Source of the DNA: UBA2821 sp902763335
GTDB lineage: Bacteria; Bacillota; Clostridia; Lachnospirales; Lachnospiraceae
Length of the DNA stretch: 64,000 bases
NCBI GenBank assembly: GCA_052066835.1
Contig: JBQHRJ010000002.1
Direction: 5' to 3' (one strand)
Of this stretch, positions 45,363 through 54,345 are shown piece by piece; within the stretch, counting starts at the first letter, position 1, and each line of letters opens with the position of its first letter. A model generated the notes under the pieces. It was given only the letters and a program-made list of their open reading frames with translations, had not been told where the DNA came from and did no database searches. The position numbers and the translations under genes were made by a program.

Positions 45363-45989
45363 TTATACACATATTAAATCCTTAATTTTATCAAATGCAG
45401 CCTGCTTTATACCGGATACATTCATAATATCCTCTATGGTACTGTATCTGCCATTATCATCTCTGTACCTTATTATAGCGTCAGCTTTCGACCGACCTAT
45501 ACCCGGCAGTGACATGAGAGTTTCTGTATCTGCCGTATTGATATTTATCCTGCCATCTGTATCTGATGCTTCGGTAACGTTTCCGTCCCCAGACTCAGTG
45601 CATTTCTCAGCTATAGCCGGAATATATATCTGCTGTCCGTCTGACACTGTCTGTGCCTGATTGACCGCCGTGACATCTGCTTCGGTTGTCATGCCTCCTG
45701 CCATGTCAACCACTTCATACACTCTTGTCCCATCACCTACACGGAACACCCCCGGATTTGTAACACACCCGCATATCTGAACAACTATTTCCACAGATTC
45801 AGTACTTTCTGAGGAGTCAGCACCTTCTTTTGTACTTTTCTCTTCTGCTATGTCAGTCTCATCCGCATCTGAACTTATGAATATATCCTTATCCCGCCCG
45901 TCCGTCATGCCACCTTTACAGTAAAAAATGCCCGCTGCAACTACTGCAAGTATTATCAGCACATACCTGATATAACTAATATATTTCAT
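45363..45989 (-). CDS. comEA: ComEA-like DNA-binding protein
   Basis: A 208-residue protein with an N-terminal membrane anchor, an SLBB domain (VQICGCVTNPGVFRVGDGTRVYEV, about residues 70-130) and a C-terminal helix-hairpin-helix pair (ININTADTETLMSLPGIGRSKADAII). It binds incoming double-stranded DNA outside the membrane and hands it to ComEC. comEC lies 3 kb downstream in the same array, split from comEA by the two-component system and the lipoprotein. AGGAG is five bases from the ATG. Confidence 0.93.
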   Translation of the reverse strand: MKYISYIRYVLIILAVVAAGIFYCKGGMTDGRDKDIFISSDADETDIAEEKSTKEGADSSESTESVEIVVQICGCVTNPGVFRVGDGTRVYEVVDMAGGMTTEADVTAVNQAQTVSDGQQIYIPAIAEKCTESGDGNVTEASDTDGRININTADTETLMSLPGIGRSKADAIIRYRDDNGRYSTIEDIMNVSGIKQAAFDKIKDLICV

Positions 45990-46037
45990 TTTTCTCCTTT
46001 TCCCATAGAAAAAGAGATACTCTAAACACTATTATTT

Positions 46038-46066
46038 ATTGTACAAAAATTTTTAATAATTGACAA
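46038..46066 (-). promoter_or_regulatory. Promoter of the comEA-holA array
   Basis: TTGTCA at 46066-46061 and TACAAT at 46043-46038 are exactly 17 bases apart, each one base from consensus. About 40 bases of leader precede comEA. Confidence 0.6.
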
Positions 46067-46095
46067 TAGTAAATTTTCATAAGAAATTAACAAAA

Positions 46096-46524
46096 TCACT
46101 GCTTTGAAAACATAAAAACTCCTAATATGGCAATGATTCCGCCAATGGCCTTTCGCCACTCAAATCCTGCCTTATCAACACCAAACATTCCAAATAATTC
46201 TATGGCATAGGCAGATAATATCTGGGATATAACTATGACCATTACCGCCTGTGCCGGTCCCATCATATCCATACTTTTTATAACCGTATATGTGATAAAT
46301 GCTCCTATAATTCCTCCTAGCAGCATGTATTTCGGAGACACGTTTAAAAGCCCTGTAAAACTTTTTTTATCTGTTATAAACCACGCACATATACAGACAA
46401 CAAATGCTGACAACTGTACCCAGCTGTTTGATACCCACATGGATGTCTCCTTTGTGACCTGTGTGTTAAAAACCCCCTGCACACTCATAAGAACTCCCGA
46501 TACCAATGCAATAATAAAACCCAT
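46096..46524 (-). CDS. DUF606 (DMT-type) membrane transporter
   Basis: A 142-residue protein with four membrane helices (GFIIALVSGVLMSVQGVFNTQ; QLSAFVVCICAWF; YMLLGGIIGAFITYTV; AVMVIVISQILSAYAIELFG) and AIGGIIAILGVFMF at the end. It matches DUF606/YdcZ proteins, half-size relatives of the drug/metabolite transporter family that likely act as dimers. Substrate unknown. AGGAGG is seven bases from the ATG, and both lie in a strong inverted repeat. Confidence 0.85.
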   Translation of the reverse strand: MGFIIALVSGVLMSVQGVFNTQVTKETSMWVSNSWVQLSAFVVCICAWFITDKKSFTGLLNVSPKYMLLGGIIGAFITYTVIKSMDMMGPAQAVMVIVISQILSAYAIELFGMFGVDKAGFEWRKAIGGIIAILGVFMFSKQ

Positions 46525-46563
46525 TTAAATTCACCTCCTGTAATAGGATTTCCTTTAAATGGG
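46520..46563 (-). promoter_or_regulatory. Inverted repeat enclosing the DUF606 start site
   Basis: CCCATTTAAA at 46520-46529 includes the start codon; its exact complement TTTAAATGGG is at 46554-46563. The AGGAGG lies in the loop, which itself contains TCCT able to pair with it. In mRNA this would hold the start codon in a ten-base stem, a plausible translational switch or thermosensor. Confidence 0.6.
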
Positions 46564-46585
46564 TAATTATTCAGAACTATATATT

Positions 46586-47833
46586 TTATAATGTTCCAAG
46601 CAGTGCTGCTATGTCACCGCCTGTCCATATGCCGTTTAATACCGACTCTAGCTTTGCTCCAAAATCGCCTGCTTCCATAAGTTTCGGAAGATTTACCGAC
46701 TTTTCATACTGGTCAACCATCACATTAATCTGATTGTCATCGTACGCAATGTCCTTTCTTCCCGACGGCTTACCTGTAAGTTCATACATTTCTTCTGCCA
46801 TCTTATATGAGATATAATCTGCAAAATCATCTGCAAGCCTTGTGTCTGCCGCATACGGATTTACCACTGCCACATTTGTCACGGCAAGAGTTTTTGTCTT
46901 AAGCTCTCCGTTCATATCCGGCATCATGCATAATCCGTAAGATACATGTGTCTGCTGCTCATCCAGCTTCTTTATTATATCAGTTCCGGCAATGGTATAC
47001 ACTATTTTTCCCTGCGAAAATCTGGTGATTATATCATCATAGGATGAATTATTTATATCAATGGAAAATATCTGGTTCAGATTGTAATAATAGTTCATTG
47101 CCTGAATAAGATTCTCTCCGGTAAACGATTTTGCAGTCGGATCATCACCGTTTTTTCCACCATATTCAAGATATTCTCCCGCAAATCCATAATTATACAT
47201 AAGGTCTCTTATATCCCATGCAAGCACATTTTCTACCATACCGCTCATAGTATCATCCATACTGTTTGAAAATGCTATAATATCATCAAACGTTGCCGGT
47301 GCTGCCTGAGTATATGCCTGATTGTATATCATTACACTTGTATCAAAATTGAGAGGATATGCCTGTTTTCTTCCCTTATAGGTAATTGCCTGTATTGCAG
47401 TCTTTGAATAGTTTTCATCATTGTATATTGAATCCGACTTATTTTCCATCGAAAGACCTGCAAGAACTGCCTTTTCAAGCATCGTGGAATTCATTATATA
47501 TATCCCCGGCACATCATTTCCGGAAATGTTATATTCATTAATCTTCTCAAGATAATTTTCTTCCGGCACTTTTATGCAGTTTACTCTGATGCCGTTAGAC
47601 TTTTCATACTCCTGCACTGCTTTTTCAAGGTATGTGACAAAGGACTCATCATAATACCAGACATTTATCTCTTCCTTTGTCTGCTGGGACGGTGTCATCA
47701 CACCCGCAGTCATCTTTCCTTTTCCCTTACCATCTGCAAGGCTGTTTCCAAGCAGAACCGTAATTATTCCCATAAGCACCATAAATACGACGGTTGCGCC
47801 TATTCCTGCTACCTCTTTTTTATTAATTTTCAT
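46586..47833 (-). CDS. ABC transporter solute-binding protein (family 1 type), orphan
   Basis: A 415-residue extracytoplasmic protein. The N-terminus has a membrane helix (IGATVVFMVLMGIITVLLGNSL) and no lipobox cysteine, so it is probably membrane-anchored. The body matches sugar-type binding proteins (INVWYYDESFVTYLEKAVQEYEKSNGIRV, AYPLNFDTSVMIYNQAY). The ATG lies four bases past the argD stop and the ribosome binding site would be inside argD, so it may be co-translated with the arginine operon. No permease or ATPase is adjacent. Confidence 0.8.
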   Translation of the reverse strand: MKINKKEVAGIGATVVFMVLMGIITVLLGNSLADGKGKGKMTAGVMTPSQQTKEEINVWYYDESFVTYLEKAVQEYEKSNGIRVNCIKVPEENYLEKINEYNISGNDVPGIYIMNSTMLEKAVLAGLSMENKSDSIYNDENYSKTAIQAITYKGRKQAYPLNFDTSVMIYNQAYTQAAPATFDDIIAFSNSMDDTMSGMVENVLAWDIRDLMYNYGFAGEYLEYGGKNGDDPTAKSFTGENLIQAMNYYYNLNQIFSIDINNSSYDDIITRFSQGKIVYTIAGTDIIKKLDEQQTHVSYGLCMMPDMNGELKTKTLAVTNVAVVNPYAADTRLADDFADYISYKMAEEMYELTGKPSGRKDIAYDDNQINVMVDQYEKSVNLPKLMEAGDFGAKLESVLNGIWTGGDIAALLGTL

Positions 47834-47837
47834 ACAA

Positions 47838-49019
47838 TTACTGCAATGCCTTTCTTAATATTTTTATCATCTCATCAACATTTTCTTTTGTGATGATAAG
47901 CGGCGGAACCATTCTAAGTACTTCTGCTCCTGCCGAAATCACAAGCAGCCCCTCATCCATAGCCTTTAATATAACATCATTTGCAGCTTTGTTAAGAATA
48001 AGTCCCTGCATAAGTCCTTTTCCACGTCTTCCTGTTACGCAGTCAAATTCATCAACCAGCTTATCAAGCTCACTCTCAAGATATGCTGATACTTCATTTA
48101 CATTTGAAAGGATATCGGTATTCTCAAACAGATCAAGCACTGCATTGATAGCTGCAGTTGCCAGCGGATTACCACCGTAAGTAGTTCCATGGTCACCTGG
48201 TTTTAATGCTGCTGCCTTCTCAGTAGTCAGAAATGCTCCTACAGGTATTCCGCATCCGAGTGCCTTTGCAAGTGTCATAACATCAGGCTTAACACCGTAA
48301 TACTCATGGGCAAACATTTTTCCGGTTCTTCCCATTCCGCACTGGATTTCATCAAATATAAGAAGAATGTCATTCTCATCACAAATCTTTCTGACACCCT
48401 TTATAAATTCTTCTGTAGCCGGATATATTCCACCCTCACCCTGAACAGGCTCAAGTATAATTGCACATGTCTTATCAGTCACAAGTTCCTTTACACTGTC
48501 AAGATTGTTAAATTCAGCAAATTTCACACCGCCGATAAGCGGTTTAAACGGTTCCTGATACTTATCATTTCCTGTAACAGAAAGTGCTCCCATACTTCTT
48601 CCGTGGAATGAATGTTTCATTGCGATTATCTCATGGTCAGTAGTTCCATCTTTGTCATACGCATATCTTCTTGCTGTCTTTACGGCACCCTCTATGGCTT
48701 CTGTTCCACTGTTTGTGAAAAACACCCTGTCAAGTCCGCTTATTTTAACAAGTCGTTCTGCTGCAACTGTTGCAGGAATGTTATAATAAAGATTTGATGT
48801 ATGTATTATTTTATCTATCTGTTCTTTTAATGCATCATTATACACTTTGTTTCCATATCCGAAGGCAAATACGGCTATACCTGCCGCAAAGTCGAGATAT
48901 TTCTTTCCATCTGTATCATACAGATATACCCCGTCACCCTTTTCTAACACTATCTGATATCTGTTATATGTATGAAGAAGGTTCTTCTCAGCGATATCTA
49001 TATATTCTTTCGTTGTCAT
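47838..49019 (-). CDS. argD: Acetylornithine aminotransferase
   Basis: A 393-residue PLP enzyme: FFTNSGTEAIEGAVKTARRYAY, the aspartate pair in LLIFDEIQCGMGRTG, and the PLP lysine in MTLAKALGCGIPVGAFLT. It converts N-acetylglutamate semialdehyde to N-acetylornithine. Its ATG overlaps the argB stop. Confidence 0.97.
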   Translation of the reverse strand: MTTKEYIDIAEKNLLHTYNRYQIVLEKGDGVYLYDTDGKKYLDFAAGIAVFAFGYGNKVYNDALKEQIDKIIHTSNLYYNIPATVAAERLVKISGLDRVFFTNSGTEAIEGAVKTARRYAYDKDGTTDHEIIAMKHSFHGRSMGALSVTGNDKYQEPFKPLIGGVKFAEFNNLDSVKELVTDKTCAIILEPVQGEGGIYPATEEFIKGVRKICDENDILLIFDEIQCGMGRTGKMFAHEYYGVKPDVMTLAKALGCGIPVGAFLTTEKAAALKPGDHGTTYGGNPLATAAINAVLDLFENTDILSNVNEVSAYLESELDKLVDEFDCVTGRRGKGLMQGLILNKAANDVILKAMDEGLLVISAGAEVLRMVPPLIITKENVDEMIKILRKALQ

Positions 49020-49921
49020 TACTGCTCCTCCTTATAATATCTTGTTCCGTTTTCTCCAAATATTGCCGTTCCGATACCCTTGTTAGTAAATATTTCAAGA
49101 AGGAGGCAGTGTGGTATTCTTCCATCAAGGATATGCACTCTTGAAACACCATTTTCAATCGCATCAATACAGTTGTTAAGCTTCGGAAGCATACCTCCGC
49201 CTATTGTACCCGACTCTATAAGTTCTTTTGCCTCTGAAACCATGAGTTCTGATATAAGTGTTGACTTATCTTCAGGATCCTTATATACACCTTCAACGTC
49301 TGTCAGAAATGCAAGTTTTTCTGCATTCATTTCCCTTGCTATGGCACATGCAGCGTCATCAGCGTTTATGTTGTATGTATTAAACTCATCGTCAAGTCCT
49401 ATCGGACACACTATAGGAAGAAAATCCTTCTCAAGAAGGTCATAGAGAATTGAAGGGTTTACTTTCTTTATGTCACCGACAAAACCTATATCCTCACCAT
49501 TTGAATATTTCTTGTCAACTGTGAGAAGTCCGCCGTCTTTTCCACTTATGCTTACTGCCTTTACGCCAAGTTCCTCTACCATGGTAACTAATGATTTTCC
49601 GACTTTTCCAAGAACCATTTCAGCTATTTCCATTGTGGCCGCATCAGTAACTCTGAGACCGTTTATAAATTTCGGCTCCATACCGACCTTGTTTACCCAT
49701 GAACTGATTTCCTTGCCGCCACCGTGAACAATTATAGGTTTAAAACCTACAAGTTTAAGCAGTGTTACATCTTTTATAACATTTCTCTTTAATTCTTCAT
49801 CTACCATGGCACTTCCGCCATACTTAACAACTATTATTTTTCTGTTAAATCTCTGTATATAAGGCAATGCCTCTATAAGTACACCTGCCTTTTCAAGCAG
49901 TGCTTCCATATCTGAACTCAT
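49019..49921 (-). CDS. argB: Acetylglutamate kinase
   Basis: A 300-residue amino-acid kinase: VVKYGGSAM at the N-terminus, VHGGGKEISSW, and GGMLPKLNNCIDAIENG near the end. It phosphorylates N-acetylglutamate. N-terminal extension of about 25 residues before the first strand is typical of arginine-sensitive hexameric forms. GGAGG precedes the ATG. Confidence 0.97.
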   Translation of the reverse strand: MSSDMEALLEKAGVLIEALPYIQRFNRKIIVVKYGGSAMVDEELKRNVIKDVTLLKLVGFKPIIVHGGGKEISSWVNKVGMEPKFINGLRVTDAATMEIAEMVLGKVGKSLVTMVEELGVKAVSISGKDGGLLTVDKKYSNGEDIGFVGDIKKVNPSILYDLLEKDFLPIVCPIGLDDEFNTYNINADDAACAIAREMNAEKLAFLTDVEGVYKDPEDKSTLISELMVSEAKELIESGTIGGGMLPKLNNCIDAIENGVSRVHILDGRIPHCLLLEIFTNKGIGTAIFGENGTRYYKEEQ

Positions 49922-49939
49922 TTTTTTACCTCCGAATGT

Positions 49940-51169
49940 TTAACTTCTATAATCTGCATTTATCTTTACATAGTCGTATGTAAGGTCACATCCCCACGCT
50001 GTTGCCTCCATGGCACCCTGTTTAATATCAGCAATGGCTGTAACTTCCGGCTCTGACAGTATCTTTGTAGCCTCTTCTTCGCTGTAATCTGTGGCTGTAC
50101 CGTCCTCAACTATTTTAATCGTTCCTGCCTTGCTCTCAAAATATATGTCTACCTTATCCGGGTCAAAATCAGCGCCTGAATAACCCATTGCGCACAAAAT
50201 TCTTCCCCAGTTTGCATCATGACCGTATATTGCAGCCTTTGTAAGGCTTGATGTAACTATTGATTTACTTAATGTAACTGCCTGTGCCTTTGATGCCGCA
50301 TTGATAACCTTAACCTCAAACAATGCCGTTGCACCCTCTCCGTCACCTGCTATCTGCTTTGACAGATATGTTGCAACATATACAAGTGCCTCTTTAAATT
50401 TAAAATAGTCATCATTTTCTTCTGTTATCTCTGCATTGCCTGCCTGTCCGTTTGCAAGAAGAAGTACTGTATCGTTTGTCGATGTATCACCGTCTACGGA
50501 TACCATGTTAAATGTATCCTGCACAGTCTCACTTAATGCTTTCTGAAGCATTTTCTTTGATATATTGCAGTCCGTTGATATAAATCCAAGCATTGTACAC
50601 ATATTTATGTGAATCATTCCTGAACCCTTGCACATTCCGCCTATCGTCACCTTTTTGCCTGCAATGTCAACCTCTACGGCTATCTGCTTTGAATGTGTAT
50701 CAGTTGTCATGATTGCCTCGGCTGCAAGATTTGCATAATCCTTAGATTCTCCAAGATTTTCTGATAAAATGCCTATTCCTTTATTTATTTTATCCATGGG
50801 AAGCTGCATTCCTATAACACCTGTTGATGCTACAAGCACAGACTCAGCCGGCACCTTAAGTGTCTCTGCTGCTTTCTCTGCTATCTGACTACAGTAGTCA
50901 TAGCCTTCCTTACCTGTACACGCATTTGCTATTCCACTGTTAATCACTACTACATGTGCGTCATTTCCGCTGTTCACTACTTCCCTGTCCCACTTTACCG
51001 GTGCAGCCTTTACTCTGTTCGTAGTAAATGTTCCTGCCACCTTACATGGTGTTTTGGAAAATATCATTGCCATATCTTTTTTTCCTGAATGGTTTTCTTT
51101 TATTCCGACTTCAATTCCTGCTGCTTCAAATCCTTTGGCAGCCGTTATTCCACCATCTGTAATATTCAT
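49940..51169 (-). CDS. argJ: Bifunctional glutamate N-acetyltransferase/ornithine acetyltransferase
   Basis: A 409-residue enzyme that recycles the acetyl group from acetylornithine to glutamate. The autocleavage site is in VASTGVIGMQLP (Thr becomes the N-terminal nucleophile of the beta chain). GKDMAMIFSKTPCKVAGTFTTN-type N-terminus and GHDANWGRILCAMGYSG are visible. The ATG at 51169 has AGGAG seven bases upstream. With argJ present, no separate argE is needed. Confidence 0.96.
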   Translation of the reverse strand: MNITDGGITAAKGFEAAGIEVGIKENHSGKKDMAMIFSKTPCKVAGTFTTNRVKAAPVKWDREVVNSGNDAHVVVINSGIANACTGKEGYDYCSQIAEKAAETLKVPAESVLVASTGVIGMQLPMDKINKGIGILSENLGESKDYANLAAEAIMTTDTHSKQIAVEVDIAGKKVTIGGMCKGSGMIHINMCTMLGFISTDCNISKKMLQKALSETVQDTFNMVSVDGDTSTNDTVLLLANGQAGNAEITEENDDYFKFKEALVYVATYLSKQIAGDGEGATALFEVKVINAASKAQAVTLSKSIVTSSLTKAAIYGHDANWGRILCAMGYSGADFDPDKVDIYFESKAGTIKIVEDGTATDYSEEEATKILSEPEVTAIADIKQGAMEATAWGCDLTYDYVKINADYRS

Positions 51170-51195
51170 ACATATTCTCCTTTTCTTCACTCTTC

Positions 51196-52236
51196 CTATG
51201 GGAACATAGGTATCTGCTCAAGACCCATGCTCTCTTCAAGACCAAACATAAGATTCATATTCTGTACAGCCTGTCCTGCCGCACCTTTTATAAGATTGTC
51301 CATGGCACCCATCATGATTACACGTCCGGTACGCTCATCTATCCTGAAATTAACATCAACATAATTGCTGCCTTCAACCCATCTTGTCTCCGGTACAACA
51401 TCTTTATCAAGTACTCTCACAAACTTTTCATTTGCATAATATTTATCATACGCAGCCTTAACTTCTTCATATGATACCTTCTTCTTAAGATTTGCATAAG
51501 CAGTAACTAAAATTCCTCTCTGCATAGGTATAAGATGAGGTGTGAAATTGATAAGCACCTGCTCACCTGCCGCATAGGAAAGCTGTTCTTCTATCTCCGG
51601 AGTATGTCTGTGTGTTGCCACTCCGTATGCCTTTATGTTCTCATTAACTTCGCAGAAAAGGTTATTTACCTTTGCTCCACGTCCTGCTCCTGATGTACCC
51701 GACTTGGCATCTATTATAATAGAAGAAACATCTACAAGTCCCTCTTTTACCATCGGATAAATGCTGAGTGTCGAACATGTAGGATAACATCCCGGATTTG
51801 CAATAAGTCTTGCATTCTTCACTTTATCCCTGTTTATCTCACAAAGTCCGTATACTGCCTCATCTATAAACTGTGGGCTCTTGTGTTCGATACCGTACCA
51901 TTTCTCATATACAGATACATCTTTAATACGGAAATCCGCACTCAGGTCAATAATCTTAACCTTACTTAATATATCCTCATTTACAAGTGATGCACAAAGT
52001 CCCTGAGGTGTTGCCGTAAATATTACATCCACCTGCTTTGCAAGTTCATCCATATTATCATCAAGACACTTGTCATCAACTATCTGAAACATATTCTGAA
52101 ATACTTCATAATATTTCTTATCTATATAACTTCTTGAACCGTACCACACAACCTCAGCTTCTTTGTGCTGTGTAAGAAGTCTGACCAGCTCTACTCCCGC
52201 ATATCCGGTTGAGCCTATAATTCCTACTTTAATCAT
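51196..52236 (-). CDS. argC: N-acetyl-gamma-glutamyl-phosphate reductase
   Basis: A 346-residue NADPH-dependent reductase: VGIIGSTGYAGVELVRLL, the catalytic cysteine in IANPGCYPTCSTL, and HRHTPEIEEQL. First gene of the argCJBD operon; the order here is C-J-B-D. Confidence 0.97.
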   Translation of the reverse strand: MIKVGIIGSTGYAGVELVRLLTQHKEAEVVWYGSRSYIDKKYYEVFQNMFQIVDDKCLDDNMDELAKQVDVIFTATPQGLCASLVNEDILSKVKIIDLSADFRIKDVSVYEKWYGIEHKSPQFIDEAVYGLCEINRDKVKNARLIANPGCYPTCSTLSIYPMVKEGLVDVSSIIIDAKSGTSGAGRGAKVNNLFCEVNENIKAYGVATHRHTPEIEEQLSYAAGEQVLINFTPHLIPMQRGILVTAYANLKKKVSYEEVKAAYDKYYANEKFVRVLDKDVVPETRWVEGSNYVDVNFRIDERTGRVIMMGAMDNLIKGAAGQAVQNMNLMFGLEESMGLEQIPMFP

Positions 52237-52263
52237 ACTGTTTCATTCCTTTCCTTTATCAAC

Positions 52264-52410
52264 TGATAATTCTTATGAATAATCTAAATCCCCACCATTA
52301 TATTACTTTTTTGAAGATTATGCTACCCCTATCTTTAACGATTTATAATTATACATTTTTTATGTATATTATGCAAGTTATTTTTATAATGTCATGAATA
52401 AAATAATCAT
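52264..52410. promoter_or_regulatory. Divergent argC/argG control region with ARG-box-like palindromes
   Basis: 297 non-coding bases separate argC and argG. GATAATTC-TTAT-GAATAATC at 52264-52283 is a near-palindrome just inside the argC leader, whose -10 (TATAAT) is at 52302-52297. On the argG side CATGAATAAAATAATCAT at 52393-52410 shares its first eleven bases with the Bacillus ARG box as I remember it. Binding by ArgR is inferred; argR is not in the window. A TTGATT/GTATAT pair near 52433-52461 may be the argG promoter. Confidence 0.5.
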
Positions 52411-52533
52411 TTTTTCCTAATATTAATGGTTGATTTTTTCTAAGTCATGTTGTATATTTATGTATAGTTAAGCGGCGGAGATATTTTTTATCCGTTCCTT
52501 ATAAAAATACAAGCAGATGGAGGATATTTAATA

Positions 52534-53754
52534 ATGAAAGAAAAAGTTATATTAGCCTACTCAGGCGGACTTGACACAACTGCCATCATCCCATGGCTCA
52601 AAGAGAATTATGACTACGAAGTTGTATGCGTATGTATCGACTGTGGACAGGAAGACGAATTAGACGGACTTGAAGAAAGAGCAATCTCTTGCGGAGCTTC
52701 AAAATTATACATTGAAGATGTTATCGATGAGTTCTGTGATGAGTACATAGTTCCATGTGTACAGGCTCACGCTGTATATGAGAACAAATATTTACTCGGT
52801 ACTTCTATGGCAAGACCTGTTATCGCAAAACGTCTTGTAGAAATTGCCCGTAAAGAAGGCGCTACAGCTATCTGTCATGGTGCTACAGGTAAAGGAAATG
52901 ACCAGATTCGTTTCGAGCTCGGTATCAAAGCCCTCGCTCCTGATCTTAAGATTATCGCTGCATGGAGAGATGACAAGTGGACAATGGATTCCCGTGAATC
53001 TGAGATTGAGTACTGTAAAGCTCATGGAATCCACCTTCCATTCTCAGCAGATACAAGCTACAGCCGTGACCGTAACTTATGGCACATCAGCCATGAAGGA
53101 CTTGAGCTTGAAGATCCTGCAAATGAGCCAAACTTTGATCACCTTCTTGTTCTCGGAACAACACCTGAGAAAGCTCCTGATGAAGGCGAATATGTAACAA
53201 TGACATTTGAAAAGGGTGTACCTACAAGTGTAAACGGCGAGAAGATGAAAGTTTCAGATATCATCCGTAAACTCAATGAACTCGGCGGAAAACACGGAAT
53301 CGGTATCATAGATATCGTTGAGAACCGTGTTGTTGGTATGAAATCCCGTGGTGTATATGAGACACCGGGCGGAACTATTCTTTATGAAGCTCACCAGCAG
53401 TTAGAGGAATTAATCCTTGACAGAGAGACATATGAACTCAAAGAAGAAATGGGTAACAAACTTGCTCAGATCGTATATGAAGGAAAATGGTTCTCACCAC
53501 GTCGTGAAGCAGTTCAGGCATTCATTGAGACTACTCAGAAATATGTAACAGGTGAAGTTAAATTCAAACTTTACAAAGGAAACATTATCAAAGCCGGAAC
53601 TACTTCTCCATACTCATTATACAATGAGTCAATCGCAAGCTTTACAACAGGTGACTTATATGATCACCATGATGCTGAAGGTTTCATCAACTTATTCGGA
53701 CTTTCAACAAAGGTTCGTGCTATGAAAATGGCAGAGGTTGAAAAAAATAAATAA
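52534..53754 (+). CDS. argG: Argininosuccinate synthase
   Basis: A 406-residue enzyme joining citrulline and aspartate with ATP. AYSGGLDTTAIIPWLKENY is the P-loop, GATGKGNDQIRFE and GRDR-type SADTSYSRDRNLWHIS are conserved. Codon use is biased as in highly expressed genes. argH, which should follow in many genomes, is not next to it; a terminator lies 9 bases past the stop. Confidence 0.97.
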   Translation: MKEKVILAYSGGLDTTAIIPWLKENYDYEVVCVCIDCGQEDELDGLEERAISCGASKLYIEDVIDEFCDEYIVPCVQAHAVYENKYLLGTSMARPVIAKRLVEIARKEGATAICHGATGKGNDQIRFELGIKALAPDLKIIAAWRDDKWTMDSRESEIEYCKAHGIHLPFSADTSYSRDRNLWHISHEGLELEDPANEPNFDHLLVLGTTPEKAPDEGEYVTMTFEKGVPTSVNGEKMKVSDIIRKLNELGGKHGIGIIDIVENRVVGMKSRGVYETPGGTILYEAHQQLEELILDRETYELKEEMGNKLAQIVYEGKWFSPRREAVQAFIETTQKYVTGEVKFKLYKGNIIKAGTTSPYSLYNESIASFTTGDLYDHHDAEGFINLFGLSTKVRAMKMAEVEKNK

Positions 53755-53762
53755 TTCCTGAC

Positions 53763-53806
53763 AAAAAATGCAGCTTTCACAGATAATGTGAAAACTGCAT
53801 TTTTTT
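53763..53806. terminator. Bidirectional terminator between argG and the coat-protein gene
   Basis: Long arms at 53763-53780 and 53788-53806 with one bulge and A/T runs at both ends; it serves argG and the convergent gene ending at 53808. Confidence 0.85.
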
Positions 53807-53807
53807 A

Positions 53808-54077
53808 TTATAACATAGTTGCTGTCTGACTGAATTTTTGTTTTAACTGTGCAACCTTATCATCCTGTGCTGCCGGTGTAGGATAGTATCCCATGTCATG
53901 CATTTTATTAAACACATCCACCTGAATCTCATGCTCTTTATCCAAGCAATCGAGAATGGCATCTCTTAATCCCTGATGCGCACACTCATTTGCAAGTCTG
54001 TTATAATTTTCAGTTGCCGCTTTTTCCGATGCAAGAGCATCTCCCAAAATCTCTTTTTCTGTATAATTTTCCTGCAT
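53808..54077 (-). CDS. CotF-family spore coat protein
   Basis: An 89-residue helical protein (YTEKEILGDALASEKAATENYNRLANECAHQGLRDAIL, then HEIQVDVFNKMHDMGYYPT). The pattern and the GYY ending match Coat_F proteins of the spore coat. It lies 12 bases after a shorter relative. Confidence 0.83.
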   Translation of the reverse strand: MQENYTEKEILGDALASEKAATENYNRLANECAHQGLRDAILDCLDKEHEIQVDVFNKMHDMGYYPTPAAQDDKVAQLKQKFSQTATML

Positions 54078-54089
54078 TTAAATCCCCTC

Positions 54090-54275
54090 CTAATTTAACT
54101 GTGAATATATACTGTTAAAATGTCCCTGATGTTTTCCTGCAATCTCTGTCATCTGTGCTTTTACCGCCGGATCACTGCTATGCTCAGCCAACATCTGGAA
54201 TTTTTTAATAAGCAATTCCTCTTCACTTAAAATCTCCTGAACTGCCATCAGCTCTTTTTCCGTTAAATTACTCAT
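54090..54275 (-). CDS. Short CotF-like spore protein
   Basis: A 61-residue helical protein (MSNLTEKELMAVQEILSEEELLIKKF, ending HQGHFNSIYSQLN). It looks like the ferritin-like half of a Coat_F protein and is likely co-transcribed with its neighbour. The ATG at 54275 has GGAGG eight bases upstream. Confidence 0.7.
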   Translation of the reverse strand: MSNLTEKELMAVQEILSEEELLIKKFQMLAEHSSDPAVKAQMTEIAGKHQGHFNSIYSQLN

Positions 54276-54345
54276 TACAGATACCTCCATTTCTTTAATA
54301 CAAATTTAAGTATCTGCATTTAGGTTCAAAAATATGCAAAACCTT

